Positions 1-12,934 of a stretch of 64,000 bases of DNA are shown in pieces; the stretch's first letter is position 1, and each line of letters starts with the position of its first letter. Source of the DNA: Cyclospora cayetanensis (Eukaryota > Apicomplexa > Conoidasida > Eucoccidiorida > Eimeriidae); assembly GCF_002999335.1 (NCBI RefSeq), contig NW_020312043.1, forward strand, positions 62,001 to 126,000, written 5' to 3'. A model generated the notes under the pieces. It did not search any database. It had not been told where the DNA came from and worked only from the letters and a program-made list of their open reading frames with translations. The translations under genes were made by a program, and so were the position numbers.

Positions 1-1400
1 ACAAGGGCGGCAAACAGCAGACTCAGTGCCACACACACTCACATACATAGCAGCGACACAAGCAACAGGTGGAAGCCGTAGGTCAGTAGGAGAGACTCGA
101 GGAGCACCGACGGCAGAAAAGAGACGCGACAGCAGTGGGGAGCTCTAACCTGCTGCTTTTCCTGCAGCAGCTGCTGCTGCTGGTCCACCTGCTTTTGCTG
201 CCCTCGACAGTTCCTTATTCGTTCCATGATTACAAAATCAAAGGGAACTCCGCGATGTGCTTTCGACTTGCTGATGTAGCAAACCTCGAACCCGTCGGTA
301 CGAGAGCTCCACAGTCCCGAATCCGATCTGACGAGGCCAGCTCCCTCGAGTTGTTGCTGCGGCTGTTGGTGTAGTGACACTGCTTGAGAAGCCTCTTCCG
401 GTGACGCTGGCGGCGATGTGGGGGGTCCAAAGGCGGGGAAAAACGTATCGCAGTTGAACGGGGTGGCGATGCGCGTGATGTACAAGAAAGACACCACGTC
501 CAACGCCAGTGCAGCAGCGTAGACAGCTGAGCCCCCTGCAGATAGAAGCGATCTTTTACGGCAGATGCGCAAGTGTGCAGGAGAGAGGTAGAGAGGGGCA
601 GCAGGCACAGGGTGTGTGAAGGGGTTAGTAGGGACCGGAGGACGGCGAAGACACGCGGATGCCCACGTGCCGAAGGGAGGCTAAGAACTAGCTGAGAGAT
701 TTCAGCAGTCGTGTTGTTGCGTCTTTACCTGCGATGAAGACATGGTGAAGCTGGTGCAGGAATTTCTGTTCCAACAGGAAAAGTGCAGCCGGCAAAGACG
801 GCGAAACAAAGAGGAGGTTTGATGAAGAAGACACGTCTTCAGCTGCCTCCACACTGCCTGCCGCTGACGAAGTCAACAAGTCTTCAGCAGTCCTGTAGAA
901 ACGAGGAGAGGAAAAATGGATCGAGAGATGGGGGGGTCTCTTAAGGAGTGGCATCCAGCCAGCTGAATGAAAAGGGCGGACACTGTACAGACACCTCACG
1001 GGGGACGCGAGGTACTGGCAATCCTGCATGCCGTCAGGTATCCACTCGTAGTCTCCGAAATGATGAATTTTCGGTCTTACACGGAGGAAGAGATAACGAT
1101 GTTTATTCTGCCCTTCAGAGGCCGCGCATTCGGTGGTAAGGATTCCCAGGTTCTTCGACCCATAATCACTGCGTTCAGCTTTGGGGTTGCTCCCGCCGGA
1201 GTCTTATCAGTTGCGGCTTCCTGCTCTCCCGTGAAGAGAGTAAGGTGGGAGAAGTGCCTGAAGTCCGGTGAAATGTGTGGCCAAGGAAGATCATTGTTGA
1301 ATCCGATCCCTCTGTTAGCCGTCATTGCTACAACGATAGAAATGGGATATGAGAGGTGGAGGGAGCGGAGAAGGGAGGCGTCTTTTAGCAGAGTCGCCAT
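1..1400 (-). CDS. DHFR-TS: bifunctional dihydrofolate reductase-thymidylate synthase, DHFR part (partial, cut by left edge)
   Basis: DHFR reduces dihydrofolate with NADPH; in apicomplexans it is fused to thymidylate synthase. Three coding exons are readable on the minus strand: 1400-1081, 892-729 and 535-150. The junctions keep phase: donor GTAAGA after 1081, acceptor AG before 892, donor GTAAAG after 729, acceptor before 535, donor GTTAGAG after 150. Exon 1 carries the folate/NADPH-site motifs IVVAMTANRGIG and NNDLPWPHI, then AVIMGRRTWESLP and INIVISSSV. Exon 2 carries VSPSLPAALFLLEQKF and ends in the HHVFIAGG motif completed by exon 3. Exon 3 continues through AVYAAALALDVVSFLYITRI to the end of the DHFR fold, with a Gln-rich linker. 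The TS exons must lie beyond position 1. I start at the Met at 1400 (good ATGG context); an open frame runs further upstream to 1853, so a longer N-terminus is possible. Sure of the family; exact exon 3 end less so. Confidence 0.93.
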
Positions 1401-3448
1401 GTCGAACCCAGGAACAGCAGGAGCATTGGCAAGGTCGGCAGCAGGGGAAAGATGCAAGGGGGTACTGAGGACGGCGGGTGCTTCGGAGGAAGGGGAGTGG
1501 AAATCACGGGAGGCCCTTGCTACCTTTGAAGCAGCAGGCAGGAAGCCGCGTTCTTGGGATACGATACCCGGGGCAGCCGGCATTGCGAAGAGAGGTGTAG
1601 AAAGTCGAAACAGCAAAGACACTCCGCCTGGGCGGCTGGAAGGCGTGGGGTGATAAGGGGGCAGGGCACTCAAGAGTGCAGTTTCCTGCTTTGAGCCTGA
1701 TAGTGTTAAGAAGCAAGAAGATGAGAGCCGGATATGAAAGCGCAAAGCGAGTGTAGAAGGCGTTAGGCCCCCACGCATGAACATGGTGGTGGAGGCAGGA
1801 TCACTGGGTGGTGAGCGTGGTCGGTCCTGTTGAGAAGAACAACCAGCCCCCAACCCCCATTCGTTTCCCTACGTTTAGAGGAGGTTATTCAGTTCTTCTA
1901 GCATAAACAAGTACAAAAGTTTGCACCTAGCGCGGACGCCAACCACCCACCATGCAGCAGCCACCACGATGGAAGGAGCGAGATGAAACGGATCCGCTAC
2001 TCCCCATCGGAACACCGTAAGACAAGTGCGTTGTACACCTCCTTTAACGTAAGCAATTAATTATTTTCGGCATGCTGCATAACTACTGCAATCTACCTAC
2101 GCAACTGCAGCATTTCCGGCGCTCGGCTCCCCAACGTGACAGCTATCCCCCGCAGCGGGGGTCCTCCTAAGAAGCTCAAGGGATACGAACTATGCCTAGT
2201 CAGGGAGCATGGCAAGTCAGAGTTACAGGATGCTCAACACTCCTTTACTCTCTACCTAATAGCACACTTAAACAATTCCTGTACCAACAGCGCAACTAGA
2301 AAAGCTGACTGCGGGCGCATGCGCACCCCCTCATCCACGCTTCACAGCAGATTCTGAACCGACGATAAGGCGCTCATTCAAGGTTGCACCCCATTTCAAA
2401 GAGGAACTACGTTTGAATCCTAAAAAGAATCCGGTAACCAGGAGCTAGAGAGCAACCGTATGGAGAAAACACTGCCTAGAACACGCACACAATTTTCGTT
2501 AGCAGCCGCGCGAACACGAACTGCTGATCAGAAATTCTGCTGTGGAGCCACCCTCTAGGGGCGGGCCTAGCCAATCACAGGCCGCTGAGTGCAATGCGCT
2601 GCTCATAGCTACGACAGGGTGATGCCGGAGCCACCCCGAGCGCCAGCCAAGTAAGTTTACCAGAACCTATCGAGACGTTATCCACCCTGGGTTGCCTCGA
2701 ACGGCGAATAACTCGGCGCGTCCAGTTAGTCGTCCTGCCTCCTTCCAAAGTGAGCTTCGGATCTTTGAAATTGTTTTTTTTTAAAGGGCTTTTAAATCTT
2801 ATCGAAAAATTCGATTAAGTTTTGAGAATTTTATGCTGGTTTTGGGGATCCCTTTTCGTGCTTTTGCGAGCAGTCACTTGCTTGGTGAGCCCGCCAACAA
2901 GTGCGTCCACTAGGCTGGCCGCCACCTCAAATCCTTTGTAAATTTTGGCCAAATAATTCCTGTTCATTAATTTCATCTAGATTCCAATTATTTTAGAGAC
3001 ACAGGAAGCGCTCTTCTCCCAGCTCTCTGTAAACGGACCATTCAGCACAGCACTCCGGCCCTGTCCATGGTGGAGCTGTCGCACGCGAAGACTATGGGCG
3101 TAAATTCCCCCATGCTCGCTTAACTACTAGGGTTTCTCTCTACATATCCTCCAGAAGCTTGTGATATGCATATTCATCAGAGGTGATCCTTCCATCTGCG
3201 TGCCACGTCACATGTGACGCCGAGTCGGTTTCCTGCTGTGGCGTGTCAACCTCCTACACAGTCAAAAGTCCAGTGTTTCGGACTTGAGTGGGTGTCATCC
3301 TAATCTGGAGCATCTAAGAACCTCAGTAAATGAGGGTTCAGTAAAGCGCCTTTTGTCCTCCAGCTGGGCTAACAGTGCTGGCGCCTGTCATACTGGAACA
3401 CCCCAGTCAAAACAGGGGCCTAGAGGAGGCTCCTGCTGGGGATATAAA
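1401..3448. other. intergenic region between divergent genes
   Basis: This stretch separates the minus-strand DHFR-TS gene from the plus-strand gene beginning near 3449, so it should hold both promoters. The DHFR frame stays open on the minus strand to 1853, which may be 5' leader or a longer N-terminus. Around 2760-2830 the DNA becomes AT-rich with T runs. I see no convincing additional gene, RNA gene or repeat here. Confidence 0.5.
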
Positions 3449-4330
3449 ATGCTAGATTGTGCATTTGGGGAGGCACTCTCTGCCGAAGGCAGACGAGGAC
3501 TGCAGAGGCCTTCTCCGTGGGGTCACCACAAGGGCAAACGGCTGTCACTACTGCGAAATCGGACTGCCTCAGGAGTTTTAACCTTCCCCGCCGCTGCTAG
3601 AATCAGCAGGGGTGAACGTAATCTCAAGACTGCAGAGTCAACGGAAGTCCGCTGCATTCATTCTCCAATCGTGCCGACTCCCTGTAGCTCGTTGCGTCCT
3701 GGCGTACACGTTCCTCTGGGTACCAAACAGACGGCTACGCTACCACACCCCAAGAAGCAACATCCGTTGGTACAAAGTGCATCACCGTTTCCTGTGCATT
3801 TCTCATATAAGTTTGTCAGACGGCTGCCACTGCTGGGGGTGGCGCTGTCCGTCTGCCTAGCCCTGTTTGCCTGTCTGTTTGGTTTCACTGTTCTCCTTTC
3901 CCATCTGTTGCAGCAGCTTTCAGATGTGAGGGTAGCAGAGCTTTCTGGCTCTCTCCACACTATCCGCTCCAATGATTTCCAGCTTGCGCCTCCTTCCTTT
4001 CCCTCGGAAACGCGCTTCGTGACGCCGACAGACCCTCAGCAGTTTGGTGGTGAATCAATCGCACCCTTCGTTTTTCAATCACGAAGAGCAGAAGACTCTC
4101 CAGAAGCTTTCGGAGCTCCTCGCAGACGGCTGGAAAACATTGTGAGCATTGGACGTCCCGATGGAGATACCGGCTTCGATGCACAGAAAATGTGGGTAGC
4201 CTTCAAAGGGGCCCCTCAGGATTACTTGTTGTTTGTGTGGTTTATAGTCAACATCTTCTTGGCTGGCTGTTTCTGCAGTTGGCTGTGCACCCAGAGGAGC
4301 TACCAGAAGGCTGTGATGGTGTCTCCTTGA
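3449..4330 (+). CDS. hypothetical protein with two membrane segments
   Basis: I do not recognise the family. From the ATG at 3449 the frame gives 293 residues; it is open further upstream to about 3284 but without an earlier ATG, so an upstream exon is possible. The N-terminal half is basic and Ser/Pro-rich. A strong hydrophobic segment follows (LPLLGVALSVCLALFACLFG and on through FTVLL). Next comes a loop of about 110 residues containing ENIVSIGRPDGDTGFDAQKMWVAF. A second hydrophobic segment (DYLLFVWFIVNIFLAGCFCS) lies near the C-terminus, leaving a short tail. The loop is low in repeats and looks like ordinary coding sequence. Predicted topology is two-pass with both ends on the same side. 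A role cannot be assigned. Confidence 0.5.
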   Translation: MLDCAFGEALSAEGRRGLQRPSPWGHHKGKRLSLLRNRTASGVLTFPAAARISRGERNLKTAESTEVRCIHSPIVPTPCSSLRPGVHVPLGTKQTATLPHPKKQHPLVQSASPFPVHFSYKFVRRLPLLGVALSVCLALFACLFGFTVLLSHLLQQLSDVRVAELSGSLHTIRSNDFQLAPPSFPSETRFVTPTDPQQFGGESIAPFVFQSRRAEDSPEAFGAPRRRLENIVSIGRPDGDTGFDAQKMWVAFKGAPQDYLLFVWFIVNIFLAGCFCSWLCTQRSYQKAVMVSP

Positions 4331-7300
4331 ACAAGTGTTACATGCAAACAGGCACAGACACGTAGGGAAGAGGAAGCGAGAGCAGCACTAGGATGCGCAA
4401 CGGGAGAGTTGGAAAGGACAGATCTAAAGGAGAAATGGAGACTTCTAGAGCAGGCTCCCTCATGACCACAGCAAAGTGGCGGCTACTGACTTTTGTGGCT
4501 CTGTGGCACTGTAAAAGCAGCACCGGGCAGCTTGGCTGGCTGTCCGCAGTTCCAAGCACAATGAAGAGAAGCAGAAACACGAACGGCAGTTACGGCGTGT
4601 ATATTTGTCTCCTTGCTTGCCTATCAGTGTCTGCATCTGTGACCATGTCTTTAAGTTTCTATATATTCACAGGCCTACCGTGAAATCCTAACTCAAACCA
4701 GAATTCCAACCTCAACATCCTAAGCCATCAATGCTTGAGGCAAGCATACCGAGCTGGCTGGGAGCTGCCTCCTTTCCTATGTAGTAACAAGTTTTGTGGA
4801 ATGCAGGCTATGGGGGGTTCTGGCTCAAAGATCGACTCTTGATTGTTTGTGATCTGGTTCAGGATGGCCATACATGCGTCGTTTTTTTCAGTGTAATATG
4901 TTCGGAGAAATACAAACTCATTGTTGTTAATGCCCTGTTGTGATGCCAAATTTACTACGAATATGTTTTCTATTTTTCGCTTTACTTTAAGTAACGCCTT
5001 GGTAGATTAAAATTTGAGGCAGATCAAAGCCTTCATGCCACTTTTTGTCACCCCAAGTTCACGAGACTTGGATCTAATAGAACAGATCTTGGACATTGGA
5101 CGAAGGCATTACGGCTTCAGGCAGTAAAAACTTAGAGAGAAACAAGAGCGCCGAAGTCACATTTTAAGCAATGAAAGCTCACATGTAATATCCAGTATCT
5201 GTACCTCAACAAGCAGTTATTATACAGTAGTCAATGTTGGTCAGCACGTTGTAAACCATCTGGTGTACAGCTTCTCCATTGCACACAGGCTCTTAAATCC
5301 TTGAATAATGAATTCTAGACTGATCAAATTATTCGGTGTGCCAGCCTTGTACCGCCACAATGGGAAAATTTGGGCAGTATGTAGTCCAGCAAGAAGCAAA
5401 CACACTTTGCTGCCTTATTCTAGGGGCACAGGCCCCGTTGCTTTGCTGTATATTGGGCTCGGTTGTCAAAGTACCTGGACGCCACGGCTTATTCACTGAA
5501 AGCCGTAAGTCGGCTCTTATCCTGATATTTAAATCTTGAATTCCGCACCTTGATAATTTTCTTTCTTAGCCTCTCAGCCACTGAAGGCACTACGCGATCA
5601 CTTATTGCACTGACAATAAAGAATTTGGAATTTGAGAGCTAAGCGATAGTGTATAGAGGTTCAACGCTGATGATCTCGGCTTTGCGAACCGAGGTTCAAA
5701 TACAGCAGAGCCAAATCCCTAAAACTCAGCTGATTTCATGGTATTTGATAGAAAATCCACCTTGAAAACCCTAAACTGCTGTCAGTAGATCTTAGCACCA
5801 GTCTTGTGAGGGAAACCTCAAACCCTTTAGCCTCCTCATTCATCGAAGATAAATCACTAACCCATTTCAAAGGTGGGACTAGTGTACAATGCCCGAGAAG
5901 TTAGGGCTACCTGGTTAGTTCCTTGTGCTCCTGGATCTTGCCTTTGGTGGTTTCCTTTTGCTTGCTGCTGTCAATCATGGTAAACGGAACGACGATGGGA
6001 GTAGAAACAATGTTGTGGAAGAGCCCTTCTTTTTCACCGTGGCGTTTTTAGTTTCCGTTATGCATGCAGGTCGTGCTGCAACTGGCTTCCCGTCTATCTC
6101 GCATCGTAGTGTTTTCCTCGTTCTACGTTGGTTGCAGGTATCAGAACCGTAAAAGCCACCCCGTTTATTGCCACTTTCCCCCATGAGACGCAGCTCCTTA
6201 CATGAAGTGACGGCTTATTCGTGCCGTTGCTTGCCCAGCCTTCGCACACTTTGCAGTACAAAAACGCATATTCGGAACGCCCGACGTTCCAACATGATTA
6301 TGCTGTACGCCGATTGCCAGGATGCCATGTAGGTCTTTTTCTTAGGTCGGATCGTGCATTACCGTGCCATTCTTGACAGAATACAATACTAAAAGCAAAA
6401 TTTGGTCGATGAGATATAGACACTGGGAAGCTGCAGTATTAGGACAACAATAATATGAGGGGATAGCATGAGCACTATCCGTGGCCATAGGCGACCTCAA
6501 ATGTTGTTTTTCCTATTTGTACTGGATATTGGACCGCTTCCGTGCAAGTAAGCCACTTGCATTGAGAGTACTTTTGCACAACTAAGAGCTAGCTCTTCAT
6601 TAACCTAGTTATTATATATATTCTATGTATTGGCAGATGAAGGCATGCAGCTATGTTGAAAAGCATACTCAATGAAAGATTAGAACAGTAATCAATAACA
6701 ATGATACACAAGTATTGACCGAGGCAGTAATAATAGTATTGGTTGTGGAGTTCGCCAAGACCCTCGCTGCTTTAACCGCGACAGTCTCACCGTGTGCTGA
6801 AGAAAGCTCGATTGGCTTCACTGCCAGTAGAAGTGTAAATTCGTTCCCATCTTGTTTTACTAACCAAAGTGGGCTTTTTGCTAAAAGTGATAAGCTTCCA
6901 CCACAATATTTCGAGATTAAGCACAATGCAGTCGTTTATGACGTTGGGCATACTTATGCCGCATCCTGTTGTGGGCAAGCACAGTAGTTTACTGAAAGAA
7001 TCTGTGGTGTTTTCTTATTAGTTCAATTGCTGTACGCAGCTACCCGTTGTGCGCTCAGCTTACAGCACACTACACTCAAGATGTCCCTTTGCCCCTAAAA
7101 CACACGATTTTGTGCTGGGAGAAACAAGAGAGCCTGGACAATTTCTGAGAAAAATAAGGGAGAAAGGTTTTTGAGAAAATCGAATTGCTTTTCGATGTGC
7201 AGCTTGTAATAGCACCGGCAGCCTCAGCGCTCCCAATTCTACTGCTCTTTTAGATGAAAGTCGGAGAAAAAAGCAGCACAAATAGCTGTCGACTTGTCTA

Positions 7301-10300
7301 GTGAGCAACTGCATCACTACGCACGATGTCTTCCCGGTTTCTGTGTCCGCATGATAGCAGCTCTACTAGCTATTTTTGCGCACATTCTGATTCTACTTGC
7401 TCTCTGTCGGTCCCAGCAATGCAAAACCTTATAGACTGACAATTTGCAATACCAAACATCAAGTTCTAAGCATTTGACAATAAAAAAGTCTGCTTTGCAA
7501 GGTTCATTCTTTATTTTTGTCGCTTCACATTGAAAGTTGCATCATAATTTATGCAAATGGGTTAGGACTTATCACCATGTTTAGCATGACATTCATATGC
7601 ACTTGCGTGGATTATCTTGGTGGCTGCGAGGCTGCACTCTAAGAGACTTCGCTTCGTGGTCCTAATGTGGAACTGCTGCACCCACATACAAGGGAAACAC
7701 CACTTTCCGAAAGGTTTGTATTGACTGTGCCTTGCTTTACTTCCGTATTCATCGATCCCTCAAAGATTCCTCGAGACATTAGAGCAATCGCAATTCGTCT
7801 CAGAATTGTTAGTTTGTGTTTACATGCACTACTCGTGGAGCATTTGTCCATTCAAGTTTCCTGAACTCTTCTGCCACTGCCTATACATATCGTACGGTCA
7901 CACCACTTAGTAGAATCTTGTCCTAAAGAAGTCCCTCAGAAAACATAATGCTGTTCCTGCCCCCCGGTGCGCAAACGCAAACTACTGCTTGCGCACAAAC
8001 CTGCTTTCATTTTAAAACCTTGAAGATACTATGCAAAAAAAGCTCCACTTTACATTGTGAACGACTTCTTTACATACTAAAGCAAGTATGCTCACATATT
8101 CCAGCCTCAAGGGAAGATGCAAAGGCAGGAAGAAACATACAGCAATTTTCGCGCATCTGGCAAGCTATTTTCAAAGAAAATTCCTCGAAAATGCATGGGA
8201 TCCCCGTTTTACATTCAAACGGACACACAAAGCCATCAAAAGATCAGCAAGATGGTATTTTACTTAGCAATGTGTTAGCGACTAGGGGGCTCCATGGGGG
8301 CCCGGCCATATGCGCACTGCTAACTTCACAACACGAAGGGAGGCATAAGGAAGCAAGAACTGCAGTTGCTGTTAAACAGACTTGTGGGCACTTGCTACAA
8401 CGACAAAGCAGATTAGAAACAATAAGGGAGTGCTGGCTACATAGGAGTAGTTAACAAGGTAGCCTCCAAGGATCACGGGACAAGCAACAGGACAAGGCTT
8501 GACGCACCCTACTGCCAAGAGAGAAGGCCAGTCACTGTACAGTCTGGTCGAATATCAGGTGAGGGAGGCGCAACAGTTCGAGAAGGGCAAATCAGGAGAT
8601 TGAGAAAGGCGACAGGTGCATTTACGGAATAGGCTTTTTATCATTAGCGATTGCACCAAATCAGCTACATGATTACAATTAACGTCTTGCAAGAATTTGG
8701 GCGTCTTGCGGAGGCTTGACTGTAGTCTAGAGCTCCACACACCCCGGACGGAGGTGGAAAATACACAAAAAAATCGAAACTTTGTCTATCAATAGTGTGG
8801 CTACGGGACAGCTCACGATAAAGAAAGTAGTAGAGCCCGTCACAATTTGCCAACAGGCCAAATGGGCATTGTTCGCAGGCTGTATCAAACTATGGCGTGG
8901 GAAAACGGCTTGCGAGGTGCAGAGCATAAGCGGACTGGGCGGCGCAGCGAGACATGGGAACCCAGTACGCATCACTACGCTGATCTCTAAGCTCCCCAAT
9001 CACCCTTGGATTTGTAAATAGGAAGGATTCAGAACATGTGCACGGTATATGCAGATAGTTGTTTGGAGGGAGGCGTTGTCAATCATACTGATCTGTGCTC
9101 CGAGGAAGCGAACCCAAGGAAGGCTTTCGGCGGAAGTACCCAAGAGCTTGCGCAAGGAGCTAGAGCCTAGTGATACACTCCTATTTTTATGCATGCAAGA
9201 GACCTTGGGCCAGTTGAGATCTTATTTGCTGTGGCCCAAAGGGAGGCTGCTTCGAGCATATGTATACGATCAGAGATAGCCTAATGCGTCCACCGCTACC
9301 TGCCAGCTGCAAAATAGATATTTTTTGTAGCACAGTTAGCTTAATACAAAGGTTGACGCTGTGGGTGTGTGTGAGGGAAAGAAAACATGCTCGGAGAGGG
9401 CTCTGAGCACAGGGATCAGGGCTTGCGGGGTGGCTGCAGTATTGAAATGCTTTTGTACACGTGGACACATGGGAAAAGCCGAGGCATTAGAGTTGTAATA
9501 TTCAAAATGACGCAATCAATGTTGAGTCATGAGGTTTAAGGCATGGGCCTAAATTGACCTAACTCAGACAACGAACAGTGTATGCGATCACTAGGCAAGT
9601 ACAAATCAACGTTTCTGGCCGCCAAGCGACAAATTACAGTAGCTAAGCTCAGGGAAAATTTTTGTAGTGCCTCGTGACATTTTCTAACGTTTCGCACACG
9701 ACTTGGAGAGCACAGTATGGAGTAGCCGTTGGACGTACGCAGGCTTTGATTGTCCATGAAGATATCGTAGAGGCATCATGACCTTTCGAACACTAAATAC
9801 AGGGAATAGCTGTAAGAACTAAGCGTTTAAAGTGTTAGATCAGGATGCCAACAAAGTATGCATAACGCTGGCACTAAATTGAAGGATTCAAGCAACGTTC
9901 GACCCTATGCCTCCACAGTGCCAATATTTTGACCTGCCGTGTCTGCCCAAAGATCATCCTTAGCTATGATTTATAGGTGCTAAGAAGACAGAATTGCCAT
10001 GTTGGTAAGCTGGGTCGTTTAACAATTGATGATTGAAGGCCAACAATGCTTTGGTGTCAAAACTGGGGGAATACCTAGCGCACGGTGAGCTAACCCCTAA
10101 AGTTCTTTTAGAGTATACTCAATTTCTATTAATATAGTTTTGAGTCGAAAGTCAAGAATGCCTGTAAGGAGACTGGACGAAAAGCTAGAATTCTCTTCTG
10201 AGTGTACACATGTGAGCAGCATTTGCCCAGGCGTTCTGCTGAGTCATTCCAAACAGCTCTTGCTTGGAGATCAATAAGTGAAACTGTAGCCCAACGGATA

Positions 10301-10560
10301 TACCTCAATGGGACCTATGCTGTCAATTTGACCTGTGGCATTGACATTAGTTCTCTTAAATATTAAGTTGAGCCCATAATCCAAGAGTACATGAAGCACA
10401 AAAAGACTAATACAGTGGATGTACTTTTCTGGTCATCCTTCTTGAAGGACAAGCGTCTATAATTTCCTTCAAACCATTAATACAAATGAGTCATTGCCAC
10501 ACTCCTGAAGGGAATAATTTGCGAAGAGTCCTGATCGATGTAGATCATTTTCTGCAAAGA
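4331..10560. other. gene-poor region, no convincing gene
   Basis: Open frames here are short, mostly under 100 codons, unsupported by domains and similar in length on both strands. The longest (7948-8454, plus, 168 codons) has no motif I recognise. The composition lacks the CAG runs that mark the coding blocks elsewhere in the window. By analogy with the better preserved retroelement copies to the right it may be old transposon debris, but I could not identify domains in this part. Confidence 0.4.
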
Positions 10561-10579
10561 CATCGAATGGCTTGAAGAA

Positions 10580-10870
10580 AACCATCCTAAGTTGTAGATT
10601 TGTGGTTTCTGAAAGACTCTTGCCTACGCCCAACATAGTGTCACACATTGCGAGAAAGGTGCGGCGAGGCATAGCCTAGCTGCCCTCAGTAAGCACTCAC
10701 AGCAATCACAGATAGTTAGGCATAGCATCTAGCGCACACACCACCAGCATTTCTCCTCCGTGTATCGAGGTCATAGTACTCTCAAAGAAATAACACCAGC
10801 AAAAACAAACCGACTTGTCGATTCTTTACTAATTTTTTGCTAATTATGCAGCACTGCAGCCAAAAGTATT
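10580..10870 (-). repeat. solo LTR of the chromovirus family (minus orientation)
   Basis: Reverse-complemented, this segment aligns by eye with the LTRs at 24.9, 29.9 and 39.0 kb. Shared blocks include ACTATCTGTGATTG (as in the 24.9-kb LTR) and a GGGCAGCTAGGCTATGCC block matching GGTGCAGCTACGCGCACTC. A CTTTCTCGCAATGTGTG block and a final AAGAGTCTTTCAG block correspond to the CTCTTTCTTGAACAATACTC end of the 29.9-kb copy. No matching partner LTR in the same orientation was found nearby, so I call it solo. Boundaries are approximate. Confidence 0.5.
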
Positions 10871-11489
10871 GTTAAATGTCTAGCTTGTCCCCCTAAGAAA
10901 AGGGCCGGAAAGTTAAATACCTACAACAAAGATGAATAATGCTTTAACTTTGGCTATGCCCCAAGAACGCAGGTAGTGGAGAATGTAGTGTTAACCCTAC
11001 AGATTTGGATCATCATGGCCGTGAGAAGGCTAAGTTTCTTTCTCGAAACGTCTAGGCTCCATGTAAGTGGGATTCCCACAAATATCCCCTACTGAAAGGA
11101 AGTGAGTTGATATACTTGATAACAAACACAAAGTATTAGAATAACGGTGCCCCATAGATCACGAAGACGGTCAGACACTCCTCTTCGCCTCACAAATAAA
11201 TGTAGCACCCGTCCCTACCGCATCTCCAGTAGCACCAATAGCAGATTATTGATAGATACAAGCCTCTTCCAACTGCTCGCTCTTCAGATATCAATGTTCG
11301 CTGGTCAAGTTCTCAGCACAGAGGCCCCTCACACGATGCGGTGGGGCACACTCAAGAGATCATTTGTGCAGTTCCCGAAGCAGTCATGGCCGACCACGAG
11401 CATTCGCACCATTCGAGTCCCTTAGCTGTTACCTGGTTTCTGATTTCCTTTGGCTTTAGTCCTTAAAGTTCTAGGTATACTGGAACACT

Positions 11490-12560
11490 GTTGGCTCGCT
11501 TTCTCGTCCAGATCCATAAACTTGTGAAGCAGCCTCGCTATTCTCCACAGGAGGCTACTCTGGAATCTGGTGAGATACCCTCCTTTCTATTTTGCTGCTG
11601 GCCCCTCCCCAAGATGGAACAAGGAGCAAAGCTAGTACTATCCTGCAACGTGCCGTCGAAGTACGTGAAAAAAAGTGTAACAATTTTTTGCTTGGGTCGC
11701 AGCCCCACACTCAGCCTGACACCTTCAAAAAGTGTGGACCATGCGAGGCGTCGTTCTTTACAAAGCCCTAAGCATCCAGGCTCTCAAACATTGCTTCTAG
11801 CAATGTTTTACTTTGTAAGCTGCCTGCGCTAAGATATGTTCATAGCCTGATTCCATACAATCGTGCACAGTTTAAAGTTTTTATTTCCAGGCTTGGCCCT
11901 CCCGCATCCTTGTTCCACACTCAGGAACCCATCTCCGATGCAGGCCCATACCTGGTGGGCCGAAGTCGGAAGTCACTTTCAATACAGGAGGGGTCTAGAG
12001 AATAGGTGGCTAGTGCACGCGAATGTACTCTCAAAGCTCGAAAGAGTCACGGACGTGCTTATGTAAAGCGGCGATTGGCTGTATGTCTCACCTTCGAGAT
12101 TTGGTCTTGGTGTGTCGGAAAGCTTCACGAGGTGCACCCGAAGGTGACCAGGTAAAGCAGCTACTGGCCAGATGACTAGGCTCGTTTGTCACCCTGTCCC
12201 AAGACAATGCCCTTCCTCCATCGATCGATCTCTCTACAAGTTAGAGGTGCCAGCAAGATATCGAAATTGCCTCTCTAACAAAGTTCCAAGGTTTCTCGAA
12301 TTTTTCTTGGATGTTGCCACACAGGCTGAACCCGTATGGTGAAGGCGGATCAATAAAGAGCCGTAGACGTGGTGAATTCTAGGACTATTGGAAGTCATCG
12401 ACTCACTAGATGGGAGTTTCTGATGAACCTTGTCCGGTGAATTATTCCTTAGTGAATAAGGGAGGAGCAGTTGAATGCTCTGTTGTACGCAAGACAATTT
12501 GAGCCTTCTTTTCCGTCAGCAATGCTATTCCCCGTGGACAATATACCTCACGCTTCTAGG
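11490..12560 (+). pseudogene. decayed chromovirus polyprotein, integrase and chromodomain part (copy D)
   Basis: The plus strand carries a broken Ty3/gypsy integrase. At 11599-11649 the frame reads WPLPKMEQGAKLVLSCN, the block ahead of the Cys pair in the integrase zinc-binding module, though the second Cys is lost. At about 11840-12010, across frame changes, PPASLFHTQEPISDAGPYLV matches the integrase C-terminal block of copy A at 28.8 kb. From 11940 to 12460 nucleotide similarity with 28855-29340 is continuous, for example GTGACCAGGTAA and TCTCTCTACAAG. The chromodomain start is visible near 12362 as VDVVNSRTIGSH, equivalent to VDVMDSRTIGFH in copy A. Stops and frameshifts rule out function. 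RT and gag of this copy were not found upstream and are probably deleted. Confidence 0.72.
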
Positions 12561-12934
12561 AAATTTTCCTTGCCAAGCGCATGCTCTACTTGAAATGATT
12601 ACATTCATTTCTGATTCTTGATCTAAAGTTGCTAGTTATTACTGCTGTGTTGTTTTCTACACTCAGATTGATGCGAAGGCACTTTCGGGAATGTCGCCTC
12701 CATGCAGTTCCTTGTGCTTCTCATGTTATAAATTGGCAACTTTGCGTGCACCGGCTGTGCTTGCATGAAGATTTATTTTTTGAGGCCAGAAAGCACTGCT
12801 TAAATGCTGCAAATTCGGTTTTCCTTAACATACTTCACTTGTCTTCTGTTGTCTCTTAACAGGAGGCTTACTTTTTGCAGCGGGCTCAAGTCAACTTGAA
12901 GACTCTCTTCTGCACTAAATATAATTAGCTAAGA

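Noticed and set aside
6480..6720. AATCAATAAC and GCATGCAGCTATG as another LTR copy
   Set aside because: Motifs are short, in poor order and without flanking similarity.
10360..10460. Plus-strand stretch resembling an RT block (IQEYMKHKKTNT ... FLKDKRL)
   Set aside because: It overlaps minus-strand sequence with its own element-like readings, has no following RT blocks on the plus strand and is probably chance.
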